NCBI GenBank assembly: GCA_002424295.1
Contig: DIQY01000119.1
Span: forward strand, 1 to 15,588
Reading direction: 5' to 3'
Source: Ruminococcaceae bacterium UBA5450
Lineage (GTDB): Bacteria > Bacillota > Clostridia > Oscillospirales > Acutalibacteraceae
Length of the DNA stretch: 15,588 nucleotides
Notes under the pieces: generated by a model
Databases searched by the model: none
What the model was told of the DNA's origin: nothing
Seen by the model: the letters and a program-made list of their open reading frames with translations, nothing else
Program-made: the position numbers and the translations under genes
Shown here: one piece after another, positions 8,418 through 14,772 of the stretch
Layout: each line of letters opens with the position of its first letter
Numbering within the stretch: the first letter of the stretch is position 1

Positions 8418-9389
8418 TTAGCTGGCTTTGTCAATCGGGTTTGGATTGTTTACAGGAAAAGTAGGGACCTGCCCTTTAAGCGTTTCGACAATTCCCAAAG
8501 CAGCCTGATAGCTCATTCGTTCCAAAGAACGTCCGGTAAAGGCTGCGGTATGCGGAGAGACAATTACATTATCTAGATGGAGAATCGGATTGTTCATATT
8601 TGGAATCCCACCATCAAAAACATCAATGGCAGCACCGGCAATCTTTTTTTCTTTCAATATTTTAGTCAATGCTTTTTCATCGGTCACTTCTCCGCGGGCC
8701 GTGTTGATTAGATAAGCGGTTGGTTTCATCAAAGCAAGCTTTTCCGCGCTGAGAAGATTTCTGGTAGAAGAGGTAAGTGGTACATGAAGGGAAAGAAAAT
8801 CAGCGGAACGAATCACTTCGTCCAGATCATTTGTGAGAATTCCATACTCTGTTTTCATCGGCTTGGTTAAACGGCGTTTGTGACCAATAACGTTCATGCC
8901 AAGTCCGTAAAATGCTTTTTTGGCAACCATGGTACCAATGGTTCCAACACCGATGATTCCAAGTGTCTTGCCCTCTAGGTCCATTCCGCAGATGGAACGA
9001 ATTCCCCAGTTTCCTGCTTTGAGTCCTTCGTTATATTCAAAGGTACGTTTAGCAAGAAGCAAAATCAGACCGATTGTATATTCTGCTACAGAATTTTGAT
9101 TTGCCTTGGCAGCGTTTGTAACCTGAATCCCGAGTTCGGTAGCACTTTTCACGTCAATTCCATTGACACCGACTCCGTGCATGGAAACTGCTTTTAGTTT
9201 TGGGCAGTTTTCCATGATCTTGCGGCTGATTGTTGCATTACGAGTCAGAATTGCATCGCAATCCGATGCCTCTTTTAAGACGGTTTCTTCATCAATTCCC
9301 GTTCCCATTCGGATTTCATATCCCTGTTCTCGGAGAAGCTCTTTTCCGGCTTCGTTGATATTTTCTGTAATTAGCACCTTATAACTCAT
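8418..9389 (-). CDS. D-2-hydroxyacid dehydrogenase family protein (SerA-like), atypical active site
   Basis: A 323-residue member of the D-isomer-specific 2-hydroxyacid dehydrogenases, which interconvert 2-oxoacids and D-2-hydroxyacids with NAD(P)H. The start is ATG 9387-9389, 9 nt after AAGGAG; an in-frame ATG three codons earlier touches that site. Seen: substrate-loop HGVGVNGID (71-79), dinucleotide motif GIIGVGTIG (144-152), INTARGEV with catalytic Arg232 (228-235) and SPHTAA with catalytic His280. The catalytic Glu, normally five residues after the Asp of the (A/L)DVF motif, is absent: AIDVFDGGIP has Gly261 there. Where NAD-dependent members carry Asp after the second strand, this protein has Lys171 followed by RR. 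It lacks the ACT domain of long SerA proteins. Serine synthesis is possible, but its partner aminotransferase is not SerC-like. It is first in a two-gene operon, divergent from pucR. Confidence 0.85.
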   Translation of the reverse strand: MSYKVLITENINEAGKELLREQGYEIRMGTGIDEETVLKEASDCDAILTRNATISRKIMENCPKLKAVSMHGVGVNGIDVKSATELGIQVTNAAKANQNSVAEYTIGLILLLAKRTFEYNEGLKAGNWGIRSICGMDLEGKTLGIIGVGTIGTMVAKKAFYGLGMNVIGHKRRLTKPMKTEYGILTNDLDEVIRSADFLSLHVPLTSSTRNLLSAEKLALMKPTAYLINTARGEVTDEKALTKILKEKKIAGAAIDVFDGGIPNMNNPILHLDNVIVSPHTAAFTGRSLERMSYQAALGIVETLKGQVPTFPVNNPNPIDKAS

Positions 9390-9461
9390 GTATGCCATCT
9401 CCTTAAAAGCACAGTGTGTACTAGTATGAAATTTCGAATGTGTAATCCTGCATTTGAGAAC

Positions 9462-9490
9462 ATTTTAACAAGTCCTCGTTTTTTCTGCAA
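9462..9490 (-). promoter_or_regulatory. Predicted promoter of the dehydrogenase-aminotransferase operon
   Basis: On the - strand, TTGCAG (9485-9490) and TAAAAT (9462-9467) are 17 bp apart. Transcription would start near 9455, with a leader of about 65 nt. The -35 hexamer directly abuts the weaker palindromic site at 9491-9505, a position typical for an activator touching RNA polymerase. Confidence 0.6.
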
Positions 9491-9505
9491 GCGACGATTC
9501 GTCCG
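9491..9505. promoter_or_regulatory. Candidate operator B (weaker copy)
   Basis: GCGAC-GATTC-GTCCG is a degenerate copy of the palindrome TGGAC-N5-GTCCA found at 9522-9536. Its centre at 9498 is exactly 31 bp from that of the stronger copy. It also contains the exact 11-bp palindrome GACGATTCGTC. It touches the predicted -35 of the dehydrogenase operon. Confidence 0.5.
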
Positions 9506-9520
9506 GAAAAGATGAAAGTT

Positions 9521-9537
9521 ATGGACGATAAGTCCAT
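9521..9537. promoter_or_regulatory. Candidate operator A (strong copy)
   Basis: ATGGAC-GATAA-GTCCAT is a perfect inverted repeat with 6-bp arms. The same palindrome occurs in front of the liv genes (10978-10992, 14 of 17 bases equal). The intergenic place between a catabolic operon and a PucR regulator suggests it is the PucR binding site; that link is inference. Confidence 0.65.
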
Positions 9538-9610
9538 CTGAAAAGTAAAACCTTATATGAACAATTTTTTTTAAATAATTCATTATAAAATTTTTATTTA
9601 TAAAAAATCA

Positions 9611-9640
9611 TTGACAGAAGTATTTTGGCATTATTATAAT
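9611..9640 (+). promoter_or_regulatory. Sigma-A promoter of pucR
   Basis: Consensus TTGACA (9611-9616) and consensus TATAAT (9635-9640) are separated by 18 bp, behind about 60 bp of very AT-rich DNA that could act as an UP-like element. The expected start near 9647 lies inside the left arm of a long hairpin. Confidence 0.8.
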
Positions 9641-9641
9641 A

Positions 9642-9695
9642 AGGGAAACGACGATGTTTTTCTTTGTGTTCAAAGAGAAGCATCGCCGTTTCTTT
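9642..9695 (+). promoter_or_regulatory. Long leader hairpin at the 5' end of the pucR transcript
   Basis: Arms 9645-9666 and 9671-9692 pair over 22 positions around a TGTT loop, with one A-C mismatch and two G-U pairs; three weaker pairs extend the base. It begins at about the predicted transcription start and is followed by TTTCTTTAA, a moderate U-run. It could stabilise the 5' end or act as a weak attenuator. No + strand gene precedes it, so it is not simply the terminator of a neighbour. Confidence 0.6.
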
Positions 9696-9722
9696 AACAA
9701 GCTTTAAGGAGGTGCATGAGCT

Positions 9723-10874
9723 TTGTCGCTGCGTATAAGAGAAATCGTCGATCGTCAGATCCTAAATGGAATTAAACTGGTAGCAGGAGCCTCTGGAGCA
9801 GAAAATTCGGTTTTGTGGGTAAATGTAATGGAGATTTTGGATACCCCTGATTCTCTGCAAAAAGATGAATTGCTGGTGACAACGGGATATCAGCTTGCAA
9901 ATGAAAAGCGATACAGCGATTTAATCCAAAAGCTGGAACGCCGAGGAATTAGCGGAATCTTAATTCAGCTTGGCTATTATGTAGATGATGTGCCGGATTA
10001 TATTATTCGGGAAGCAAATCGGCTGCGGCTGCCGATTCTAACGATTCCGCCTCATTTGACCTTTTCGGCGATCATGCATATCCTAATTGACGAAATTCAG
10101 CGCCAGACTGCAGCGCAGGAAGATGAAAGCACAAAAAAGCTGTTGCCCCTTTTAAAGAAGCAGATGGAACAGAATCAACCGCCAAAAGAATTGCCTGGTT
10201 ATGTTTTTGTGGCGATCCCTGCTCCGGACCGTCAAGTTCCGCCAAAAGAACTGCAGGAGGGAATTAACCGCATCTCTTCTTACCTGTATTCGCAGGCTGC
10301 ATGGTATATCCAGTCGCAGCTTCCGGACGGAAAAACGGCTTTTTATCTAAATTTAGCGGAAAAAAATACGATTCAGGATGTTATTTTTGAGCTGACAATT
10401 CTCCTTACTTTTTTATCAGAAGAACAAAAAATCAGCTATTATGTAGGGGAATATGACTTGGAAGATTCTGATGATTTAGAAAAGAGTTTCTTTGCTGCCG
10501 CAAAATGCTGTAAGGCTTTGGAACAGATTGGCGCAAAACGAGGAGTCTTTCGCAGTAAAAACATGTCGTTCTTTTCTATTTTCAGCAGTTTTCATCAGAA
10601 CGGGGAAGAAATTTTGCGCAGTCAGCGGCCAGAGCTACAAAAGTTGCTGGATTATGATCGAACCCATAGCACACATTACGTCCATACACTTCGGGTATAT
10701 CTTGCGCATGAGGGCAGTCAGGCTAAAGCGGCAAGCAGACTTTTTATTCACCGGCATACAATGGCGAAGCGCCTTGAAAAGATCTGTGACTTGGGGGATT
10801 GGGATCTGGAAGATTATTATACGCGCACCTATCTTTCGCTTTGCTTGATGCTGCATGATTATTATGGAGTTTAA
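9723..10874 (+). CDS. PucR-family transcriptional regulator (TTG start)
   Basis: A 383-residue cytoplasmic regulator. The N-terminal PucR-type domain (about residues 1-125, from SLRIREIVDR through the ELLVTTGYQL and RGISGILIQLGYY stretches) is the usual sensing part. The middle (about 150-290) is poorly conserved. The C-terminal helix-turn-helix of the HTH_30/PucR type (about 310-380) contains HTLRVYLAHEGSQAKAA and LFIHRHTMAKRLEKI. Such proteins commonly control amino acid, purine or other nitrogen-compound genes near them, often as activators. TTG 9723 is the start: AAGGAGG lies 10 nt upstream, an in-frame TGA stands at 9717-9719, and the ATG at 9716 is out of frame. It lies divergent to the dehydrogenase-aminotransferase operon and ahead of the liv operon, so it is the natural regulator for both. 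The ligand is unknown. Confidence 0.9.
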   Translation: MSLRIREIVDRQILNGIKLVAGASGAENSVLWVNVMEILDTPDSLQKDELLVTTGYQLANEKRYSDLIQKLERRGISGILIQLGYYVDDVPDYIIREANRLRLPILTIPPHLTFSAIMHILIDEIQRQTAAQEDESTKKLLPLLKKQMEQNQPPKELPGYVFVAIPAPDRQVPPKELQEGINRISSYLYSQAAWYIQSQLPDGKTAFYLNLAEKNTIQDVIFELTILLTFLSEEQKISYYVGEYDLEDSDDLEKSFFAAAKCCKALEQIGAKRGVFRSKNMSFFSIFSSFHQNGEEILRSQRPELQKLLDYDRTHSTHYVHTLRVYLAHEGSQAKAASRLFIHRHTMAKRLEKICDLGDWDLEDYYTRTYLSLCLMLHDYYGV

Positions 10875-10977
10875 AAAATGCAGGAATAAATATAATAGAA
10901 TTCAAATATATAATTTATGAAAAAAGAATTATAAAAGAGAATTTATACAGATATAGGGAACAAAAGGGAAAACGTGG

Positions 10978-10992
10978 TGGACAAAAAGTCCA
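10978..10992. promoter_or_regulatory. Candidate operator C (strong copy)
   Basis: TGGAC-AAAAA-GTCCA is a perfect inverted repeat with 5-bp arms, a near copy of the site at 9521-9537. It lies between pucR and livJ, about 150 bp before the predicted start at 11135. Confidence 0.65.
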
Positions 10993-11008
10993 TTCGAATC
11001 AAAAATCA

Positions 11009-11023
11009 TGGACGAAAAGTTTA
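11009..11023. promoter_or_regulatory. Candidate operator D (weaker copy)
   Basis: TGGAC-GAAAA-GTTTA keeps the left arm and spacer of the strong sites but has TT in place of CC in the right arm; including flanks it matches 14 of 17 bases of the site at 9521-9537. Its centre (11016) is exactly 31 bp from that of site C. Confidence 0.5.
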
Positions 11024-11099
11024 TGAGGTACAAAAAAGATTTCAATTTTAAAAAATATAGGTACTTCTTAACAAAATAAAAAAGAAGCAAAAAAATCGA

Positions 11100-11128
11100 T
11101 TGACAAAGCCAATCCTATGCCGTATTAT
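11100..11128 (+). promoter_or_regulatory. Predicted promoter upstream of the liv genes
   Basis: TTGACA (11100-11105) and TATTAT (11123-11128) are exactly 17 bp apart. The expected start near 11135 is only a few bases before a strong terminator hairpin, so read-through would be needed to reach livJ. An activator-dependent promoter with poorer hexamers just after site D is an alternative. Confidence 0.6.
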
Positions 11129-11138
11129 GTTATCAAAC

Positions 11139-11190
11139 AAAGGCGTTGACCTCCTGGTTTACAGAAGGTCAACGCCTTTTGTTTATTTTT
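11139..11190 (+). terminator. Strong intrinsic terminator between pucR and livJ (terminator or attenuator)
   Basis: A perfect 14-bp stem (11139-11152 with 11166-11179) and a 13-nt loop that can add CTG/CAG pairs are followed by TTTTGTTTATTTTTT. It may end the pucR transcript, 265 nt past its stop. Because a near-consensus promoter lies directly upstream, it may also work as an attenuator or release a short RNA. Confidence 0.85.
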
Positions 11191-11502
11191 TAAAAGAGGA
11201 GGGCTGCTTTGGGCTTTGTTTCTGTAAAATGAAAGCACAAAAATTTAACTTTTAAAGAGAGTGAATATTTAAACTGTTTTAGAAGGCTGAAAAGAAAATG
11301 TTAAATTTATAAATTGAATTTTATAGAAACAAATGATTCATAATGGCGCTTTTTCAATCCGAAAAGTTATAAAAATGTGTATCCTGCTTTTTTCGTTTTT
11401 TTCGGAAAGAACAAAACACCAAAAGGCCCAAATCGTTTTTATTTCGAAAATAGTGTCCATTGGTTTTTATTTTTTGGCTTCAAAGTTAAAGGAGGGTACA
11501 TT
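11191..11502 (+). other. Long AT-rich leader region before livJ
   Basis: Some 312 nt without a gene. I see no T-box or other riboswitch I can name. It holds a purine-rich AGAGGAGGG (11195-11203) followed by only an eight-codon frame, an AT palindrome AATTTATAAATT (11304-11315), several A/T runs, and possible weak promoter-like hexamers (TTGAAT at about 11314 and CATAAT at about 11339, 19 bp apart). The frame of livJ is open back to 11377, but nothing supports a start there. Confidence 0.4.
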
Positions 11503-12660
11503 ATGAAAAAAATTCGCATTCTTGCACTTGCTCTTGCAGCAACGATGGTGACGGCGAGCGTTACCGGCTGCGGAAGTGGCAGCAGCTTAGGTTCCGCTTC
11601 CACGGCGGCAGTGTCTGGAGGAACCATTAAGATCGGGTTAGTTGCTCCTCTTTCAGGAGACAGCGGCGTTATGGGCGAGAGTCAGCAGCACGGCTACGAA
11701 CTTGCAATCAATGAGATCAATGCAGCCGGCGGCGTCAATGGAAAGAAACTGGAATTGACCACTTATGATGATCAGGGCGATCCGCAGAAAGCAGCTTCCG
11801 GCGCTCAGAAGTTTGCGGATGATGAATCCATTTTGGCCATTGGCGGTTCCTGTAACTCTTCCGCTACTTTGGCAATGGCTCCAATTATAGACGCTGCAGG
11901 ACTTCCGGATTTGGTTGTCAGCTCCAGTTCGCCTGCTTTAACAGGCTGCAGCGACTATTTCTTCCGGATGGCTGTGCAGGATAATGCTGTTGGCCCACAG
12001 ATGGCACAGGCTTTGTTGGATCGGGGCAAAAAAAATATTGTAGTGTTCTATCCGAATAACGATTACGGCACGGGCTTAAATACAAATTTGAAAAACTATA
12101 TGGAACAAAAAGGCGGAAAGGTACTCAACAGTTTGACTTATCTTGCTACTGATCAGGATTTTACCGCTCAGATTACGACGGCAAAAAGCTTGAATCCAGA
12201 TGCAATTGCTCTTTGCGGAACTCCGGCAGACTCCGGTCTGATTATCAAGCAGCTGAAACAGAATGGAGTAAATGTTCCGATCATCGGTGGTACCGGCCTT
12301 TATAATTCCAAAACAGTTGAAATCGCAGGAGATTCCTGTGAAGGTATTTATGTGATCGGCGTTTATGTTGCAAATAATCCGGATCAGAAAGTACAGGATC
12401 TTGTCAAGAAATTCCAAGAAAAATATGGTTCTGTGCCAGATGGATTTGCAGCGCTTGCTTATGATCAGATGTATGTCATTGCAGAAGCAGCAAAAAAAGC
12501 AGGCGATAAGCTGTCCCGTGACACTTTAAAAGATGCACTCAAAGAGACAAATTATAATGGCGTTACAGGGACGGTTAAATTTGACAGCAATAATGACTGG
12601 GTTCGCGATTATCTGACTTTGGCCGTTAAAGGCGGAAATTTTGTTATGGCAGATAAATAA
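11503..12660 (+). CDS. livJ: ABC transporter substrate-binding lipoprotein, branched-chain amino acid type
   Basis: The extracellular receptor of a HAAT-type ABC importer. It has 385 residues. The start is ATG 11503, 6 nt after AAAGGAGGG (11488-11496). The N-terminus is a lipoprotein signal peptide: KKIR, a hydrophobic stretch, then VTGC with Cys23 as the lipid-modified residue, followed by a Ser/Ala/Gly linker to about residue 40. The mature part is a Leu/Ile/Val-binding-type periplasmic fold: IKIGLVAPLSG, an AINEINAAGGVNGKKLEL stretch, the ligand-site neighbourhood GGSCNSSATLAMAP and YDQMYVIAEAAKKAG near the end. Ligand cannot be fixed from this; the family also binds amides, aromatic amino acids and short acids. 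First gene of the transporter operon; the gap before livH holds a hairpin that may lower expression of the downstream genes. Confidence 0.92.
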   Translation: MKKIRILALALAATMVTASVTGCGSGSSLGSASTAAVSGGTIKIGLVAPLSGDSGVMGESQQHGYELAINEINAAGGVNGKKLELTTYDDQGDPQKAASGAQKFADDESILAIGGSCNSSATLAMAPIIDAAGLPDLVVSSSSPALTGCSDYFFRMAVQDNAVGPQMAQALLDRGKKNIVVFYPNNDYGTGLNTNLKNYMEQKGGKVLNSLTYLATDQDFTAQITTAKSLNPDAIALCGTPADSGLIIKQLKQNGVNVPIIGGTGLYNSKTVEIAGDSCEGIYVIGVYVANNPDQKVQDLVKKFQEKYGSVPDGFAALAYDQMYVIAEAAKKAGDKLSRDTLKDALKETNYNGVTGTVKFDSNNDWVRDYLTLAVKGGNFVMADK

Positions 12661-12663
12661 ACT

Positions 12664-12728
12664 ACAGCGGTTGGAAGCTGGAAGAAGGACAGCGGCTGGA
12701 GAAAATTTTCCAGCCGTTGTTGTTCTTT
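12664..12728 (+). terminator. Intercistronic hairpin between livJ and livH, with a duplicated left arm
   Basis: The arm ACAGCGGCTGGA (12689-12700) pairs with TCCAGCCGTTGT (12709-12720) over 12 bp with one G-U, followed by TGTTCTTTAT. A near copy of the left arm, ACAGCGGTTGGA (12664-12675), can pair with the same right arm using two G-U pairs. It probably acts as a partial terminator or 3'-end stabiliser, giving more binding protein than permease. Confidence 0.65.
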
Positions 12729-12753
12729 ATCAAAGCTTTGGGGGTGTAAGAAT

Positions 12754-13644
12754 ATGGATTTTGTACAGCAAGTAATTAACGGTTTGGCACAAGGCGGTAT
12801 TTATTCGCTGATTGCCATTGGCTGGACAACAGTTTTTGGAATTGTGGGTGTTATGAACTGGACCCACGGTGAAGTTTATATGTTAGGTGCTTTTGCAGGG
12901 TATTTTCTCTGCATCATGGGAATGCCGTTTGTTCCGGCCTTGCTTTTATCCATGCTGATTGGTTCGGGTATTGCAATGGCGATTGATGAATTTGGATATA
13001 AACCGCTTCGTAAAAAAGGGAAAATGGCAGTCGCAGGATTTATTACTGCACTGGGTCTTTCCACATTCCTCCGCTATGGCGCCAATGCGGTATTTACGCC
13101 GAATCCGCGTGCATATCCGGATGTAATTGATTATCAGCTCATTCCGATTTTGACAGTGGGCGGTAAAACATTGACGATCAGCTCGATTCATTTGACCATT
13201 CTTGCGGGAACAATGCTGATCATGGTTTTACTGGAACTCTTTATTCGCCGTACCATCACCGGAAAAGCAATGCTGGCAGCCTCTCAGGATATGCAAACGT
13301 TGGGATTGATGGGCGCAAATAGCGAAGTCCTGATTAAAGTTACTTTTGCAATCAGTGGGGCCTTGGGTGCAGCTGCCGGTGTCTTTGTCGGTACCATTTA
13401 TGCGATTAACCCAATGATGGGTGCTCTTGCAGGGCTCAAAGGCTGGGCTGTTGCAATCCTTGGAGGAATTGGTTCCATTACCGGTTCTCTGATTGGAGGA
13501 CTGATTCTCGGAGTGGCAGAAAATTTAACGGCCGGATTTATTTCTACCGGCTATAAAGACGCAATTGGCTTCATTATTATGATTGCAGTTCTTTTGATTA
13601 AGCCAACCGGTTTGCTGGGCTTTAAGTTTGACGAAAAAGTTTGA
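12754..13644 (+). CDS. livH: ABC transporter permease, LivH type
   Basis: One of the two membrane subunits of the importer, 296 residues, normal for LivH. It begins with LAQGGIYSLIAIGWTTVFGIVG and NWTHGE (35-40), the family's conserved N-terminal region, and has about eight hydrophobic segments. The cytoplasmic coupling region that contacts the ATPases is near 165-195 (GKAMLAASQD, LGLMGAN). The C-terminal part has GLKGWAVAILGGIGSITGSLIGG (228-250) and ends in KPTGLLG, both typical. The ribosome site GGGGGTG lies 7 nt before ATG 12754. The TGA stop overlaps the ribosome site of livM, so the two permeases are likely made in coupled amounts. Confidence 0.93.
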   Translation: MDFVQQVINGLAQGGIYSLIAIGWTTVFGIVGVMNWTHGEVYMLGAFAGYFLCIMGMPFVPALLLSMLIGSGIAMAIDEFGYKPLRKKGKMAVAGFITALGLSTFLRYGANAVFTPNPRAYPDVIDYQLIPILTVGGKTLTISSIHLTILAGTMLIMVLLELFIRRTITGKAMLAASQDMQTLGLMGANSEVLIKVTFAISGALGAAAGVFVGTIYAINPMMGALAGLKGWAVAILGGIGSITGSLIGGLILGVAENLTAGFISTGYKDAIGFIIMIAVLLIKPTGLLGFKFDEKV

Positions 13645-13658
13645 AAGGAGGGCTATAC

Positions 13659-14753
13659 ATGAAAAACGATTCGGCAGCAAGTGAAGTGCTGACAGCAGGA
13701 ATCGAAAGTGTTCCTGCTGATGTGCTTACCAATACAAAAAAGAAGTTTGCCCTCCCCGAGGGAAACTCCAAATGGTTCTTTGGAACGAGCGGAAAGACTA
13801 CTTTTATTGGAGCGGCAATCTTCTTATTGGCGATCTGTTTTCTGGATAGTTTTACGCCGGTTAAAGTGATTCCGGCTTATGTTAAGCATATTCTGGTGAG
13901 CTGCTTGATTTATGCAATCCTGGCGCTTGGCCTCAACTTTGTTTCCGGGTATATCGGGCAGACTTCTTTGGGCCACGCAGCTTTCTTTGGAATCGGTGCC
14001 TATGGAACAGCAGTATTGATGAAATATTCCGGAATGAATTTTTGGCTTACCATTCCAGTTGCCGCCTGTATCGCCGCTTTGGCGGCTCTTCCGTTAGCAG
14101 CTTCTGCATTGCGTGTAAAAGGTTCTTTCCTGGTCGTCATTACATATGGCTTCGGTGAAGTGCTGAGATATGTCGCAATTAATACGGATTCGCTCGGAGG
14201 GTCTTCAGGCATTCCGGGAATTAAAGTCCCAACTATTTTTGGAATTAAAATGAGCAAGATTGGCCCTACCGGAAAAGAAGGATATCTGATTCTTTGTTTC
14301 CTCATTGTTGCTTTGCTTGCGTTCTTTATGAACCGGATCGAAAAATCCCGCACCGGGTATGCGTTCGCAGCAATTCGGGAAGACGAAATTGCTGCGGTCG
14401 CTATGGGGATTCACACCAAATATTATAAGATACTCGCGTTTGTCATTTCAGCCTTTATCTGCAGCATTGCAGGAAGTATTCAGGTAGCTTATTCTTCGTT
14501 TGTCAGTCCGGAGCTTTTAACTTCCACACAGTCTATCCTGATTCTTACCATGGTAATCGTTGGTGGACGTAGAAGTATTAAAGGTGCAATTCTCGGAGCG
14601 GGGCTGATGACGATTCTGCCGGAAATTCTTCATTCTCTCAAGGATGCAATCGGGCTTTCGTTCGATCCGTGGTATATCCTCTACGGCTTGATCCTTGTAA
14701 TTGTAATGCGTGTACGTCCTCAGGGATTCTGGGGAAATAGCAGTGACGCCTGA
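13659..14753 (+). CDS. livM: ABC transporter permease, LivM type
   Basis: The second membrane subunit, 364 residues. ATG 13659 is chosen: AAAGGAGGG (13644-13652) is 6 nt upstream, while the in-frame TTG at 13641 lies across the livH stop. A polar extension of about 45 residues comes before the first membrane segment (49-66). Conserved family stretches follow: LGLNFVSGYIGQTSLGHAAFFGIGAYG (split at about 90-116), LGGSSGIPG (179-187), the coupling loop with GYAFAAIREDEIAAVAMGI (233-251) and VGGRRSIKGAILGAG (301-315), ending in RPQGFWG. Partner of LivH in the transmembrane channel. The N-terminal extension is longer than the shortest LivM proteins but not unusual. Confidence 0.93.
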   Translation: MKNDSAASEVLTAGIESVPADVLTNTKKKFALPEGNSKWFFGTSGKTTFIGAAIFLLAICFLDSFTPVKVIPAYVKHILVSCLIYAILALGLNFVSGYIGQTSLGHAAFFGIGAYGTAVLMKYSGMNFWLTIPVAACIAALAALPLAASALRVKGSFLVVITYGFGEVLRYVAINTDSLGGSSGIPGIKVPTIFGIKMSKIGPTGKEGYLILCFLIVALLAFFMNRIEKSRTGYAFAAIREDEIAAVAMGIHTKYYKILAFVISAFICSIAGSIQVAYSSFVSPELLTSTQSILILTMVIVGGRRSIKGAILGAGLMTILPEILHSLKDAIGLSFDPWYILYGLILVIVMRVRPQGFWGNSSDA

Positions 14754-14772
14754 AAGAAGGGAGTGAATTTTG

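Noticed and set aside
8405..8434. Earlier start of the aminotransferase at 8434
   Set aside because: It lies inside the end of the dehydrogenase gene and has no ribosome site, while ATG 8404 follows AAAGGAGG at the right distance.
11195..11232. Possible leader peptide before livJ: AGAGGAGGG followed by a TTG frame of seven amino acids (MGFVSVK)
   Set aside because: Very short, with a weak start codon and no run of regulatory codons; likely chance in purine-rich leader DNA.
11304..11315. AT palindrome AATTTATAAATT in the livJ leader
   Set aside because: Expected by chance in such AT-rich DNA; no second copy or link to a known site.
11455..11460. GTCCAT half-site close to livJ
   Set aside because: No TGGAC arm lies five bases upstream, so it is not a copy of the palindrome.
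14000..14353. Open frame of 117 codons on the - strand inside livM
   Set aside because: It is antisense to a well-conserved permease, has no ribosome site and no recognisable protein features. The same holds for the other antisense frames inside the arg and liv genes.
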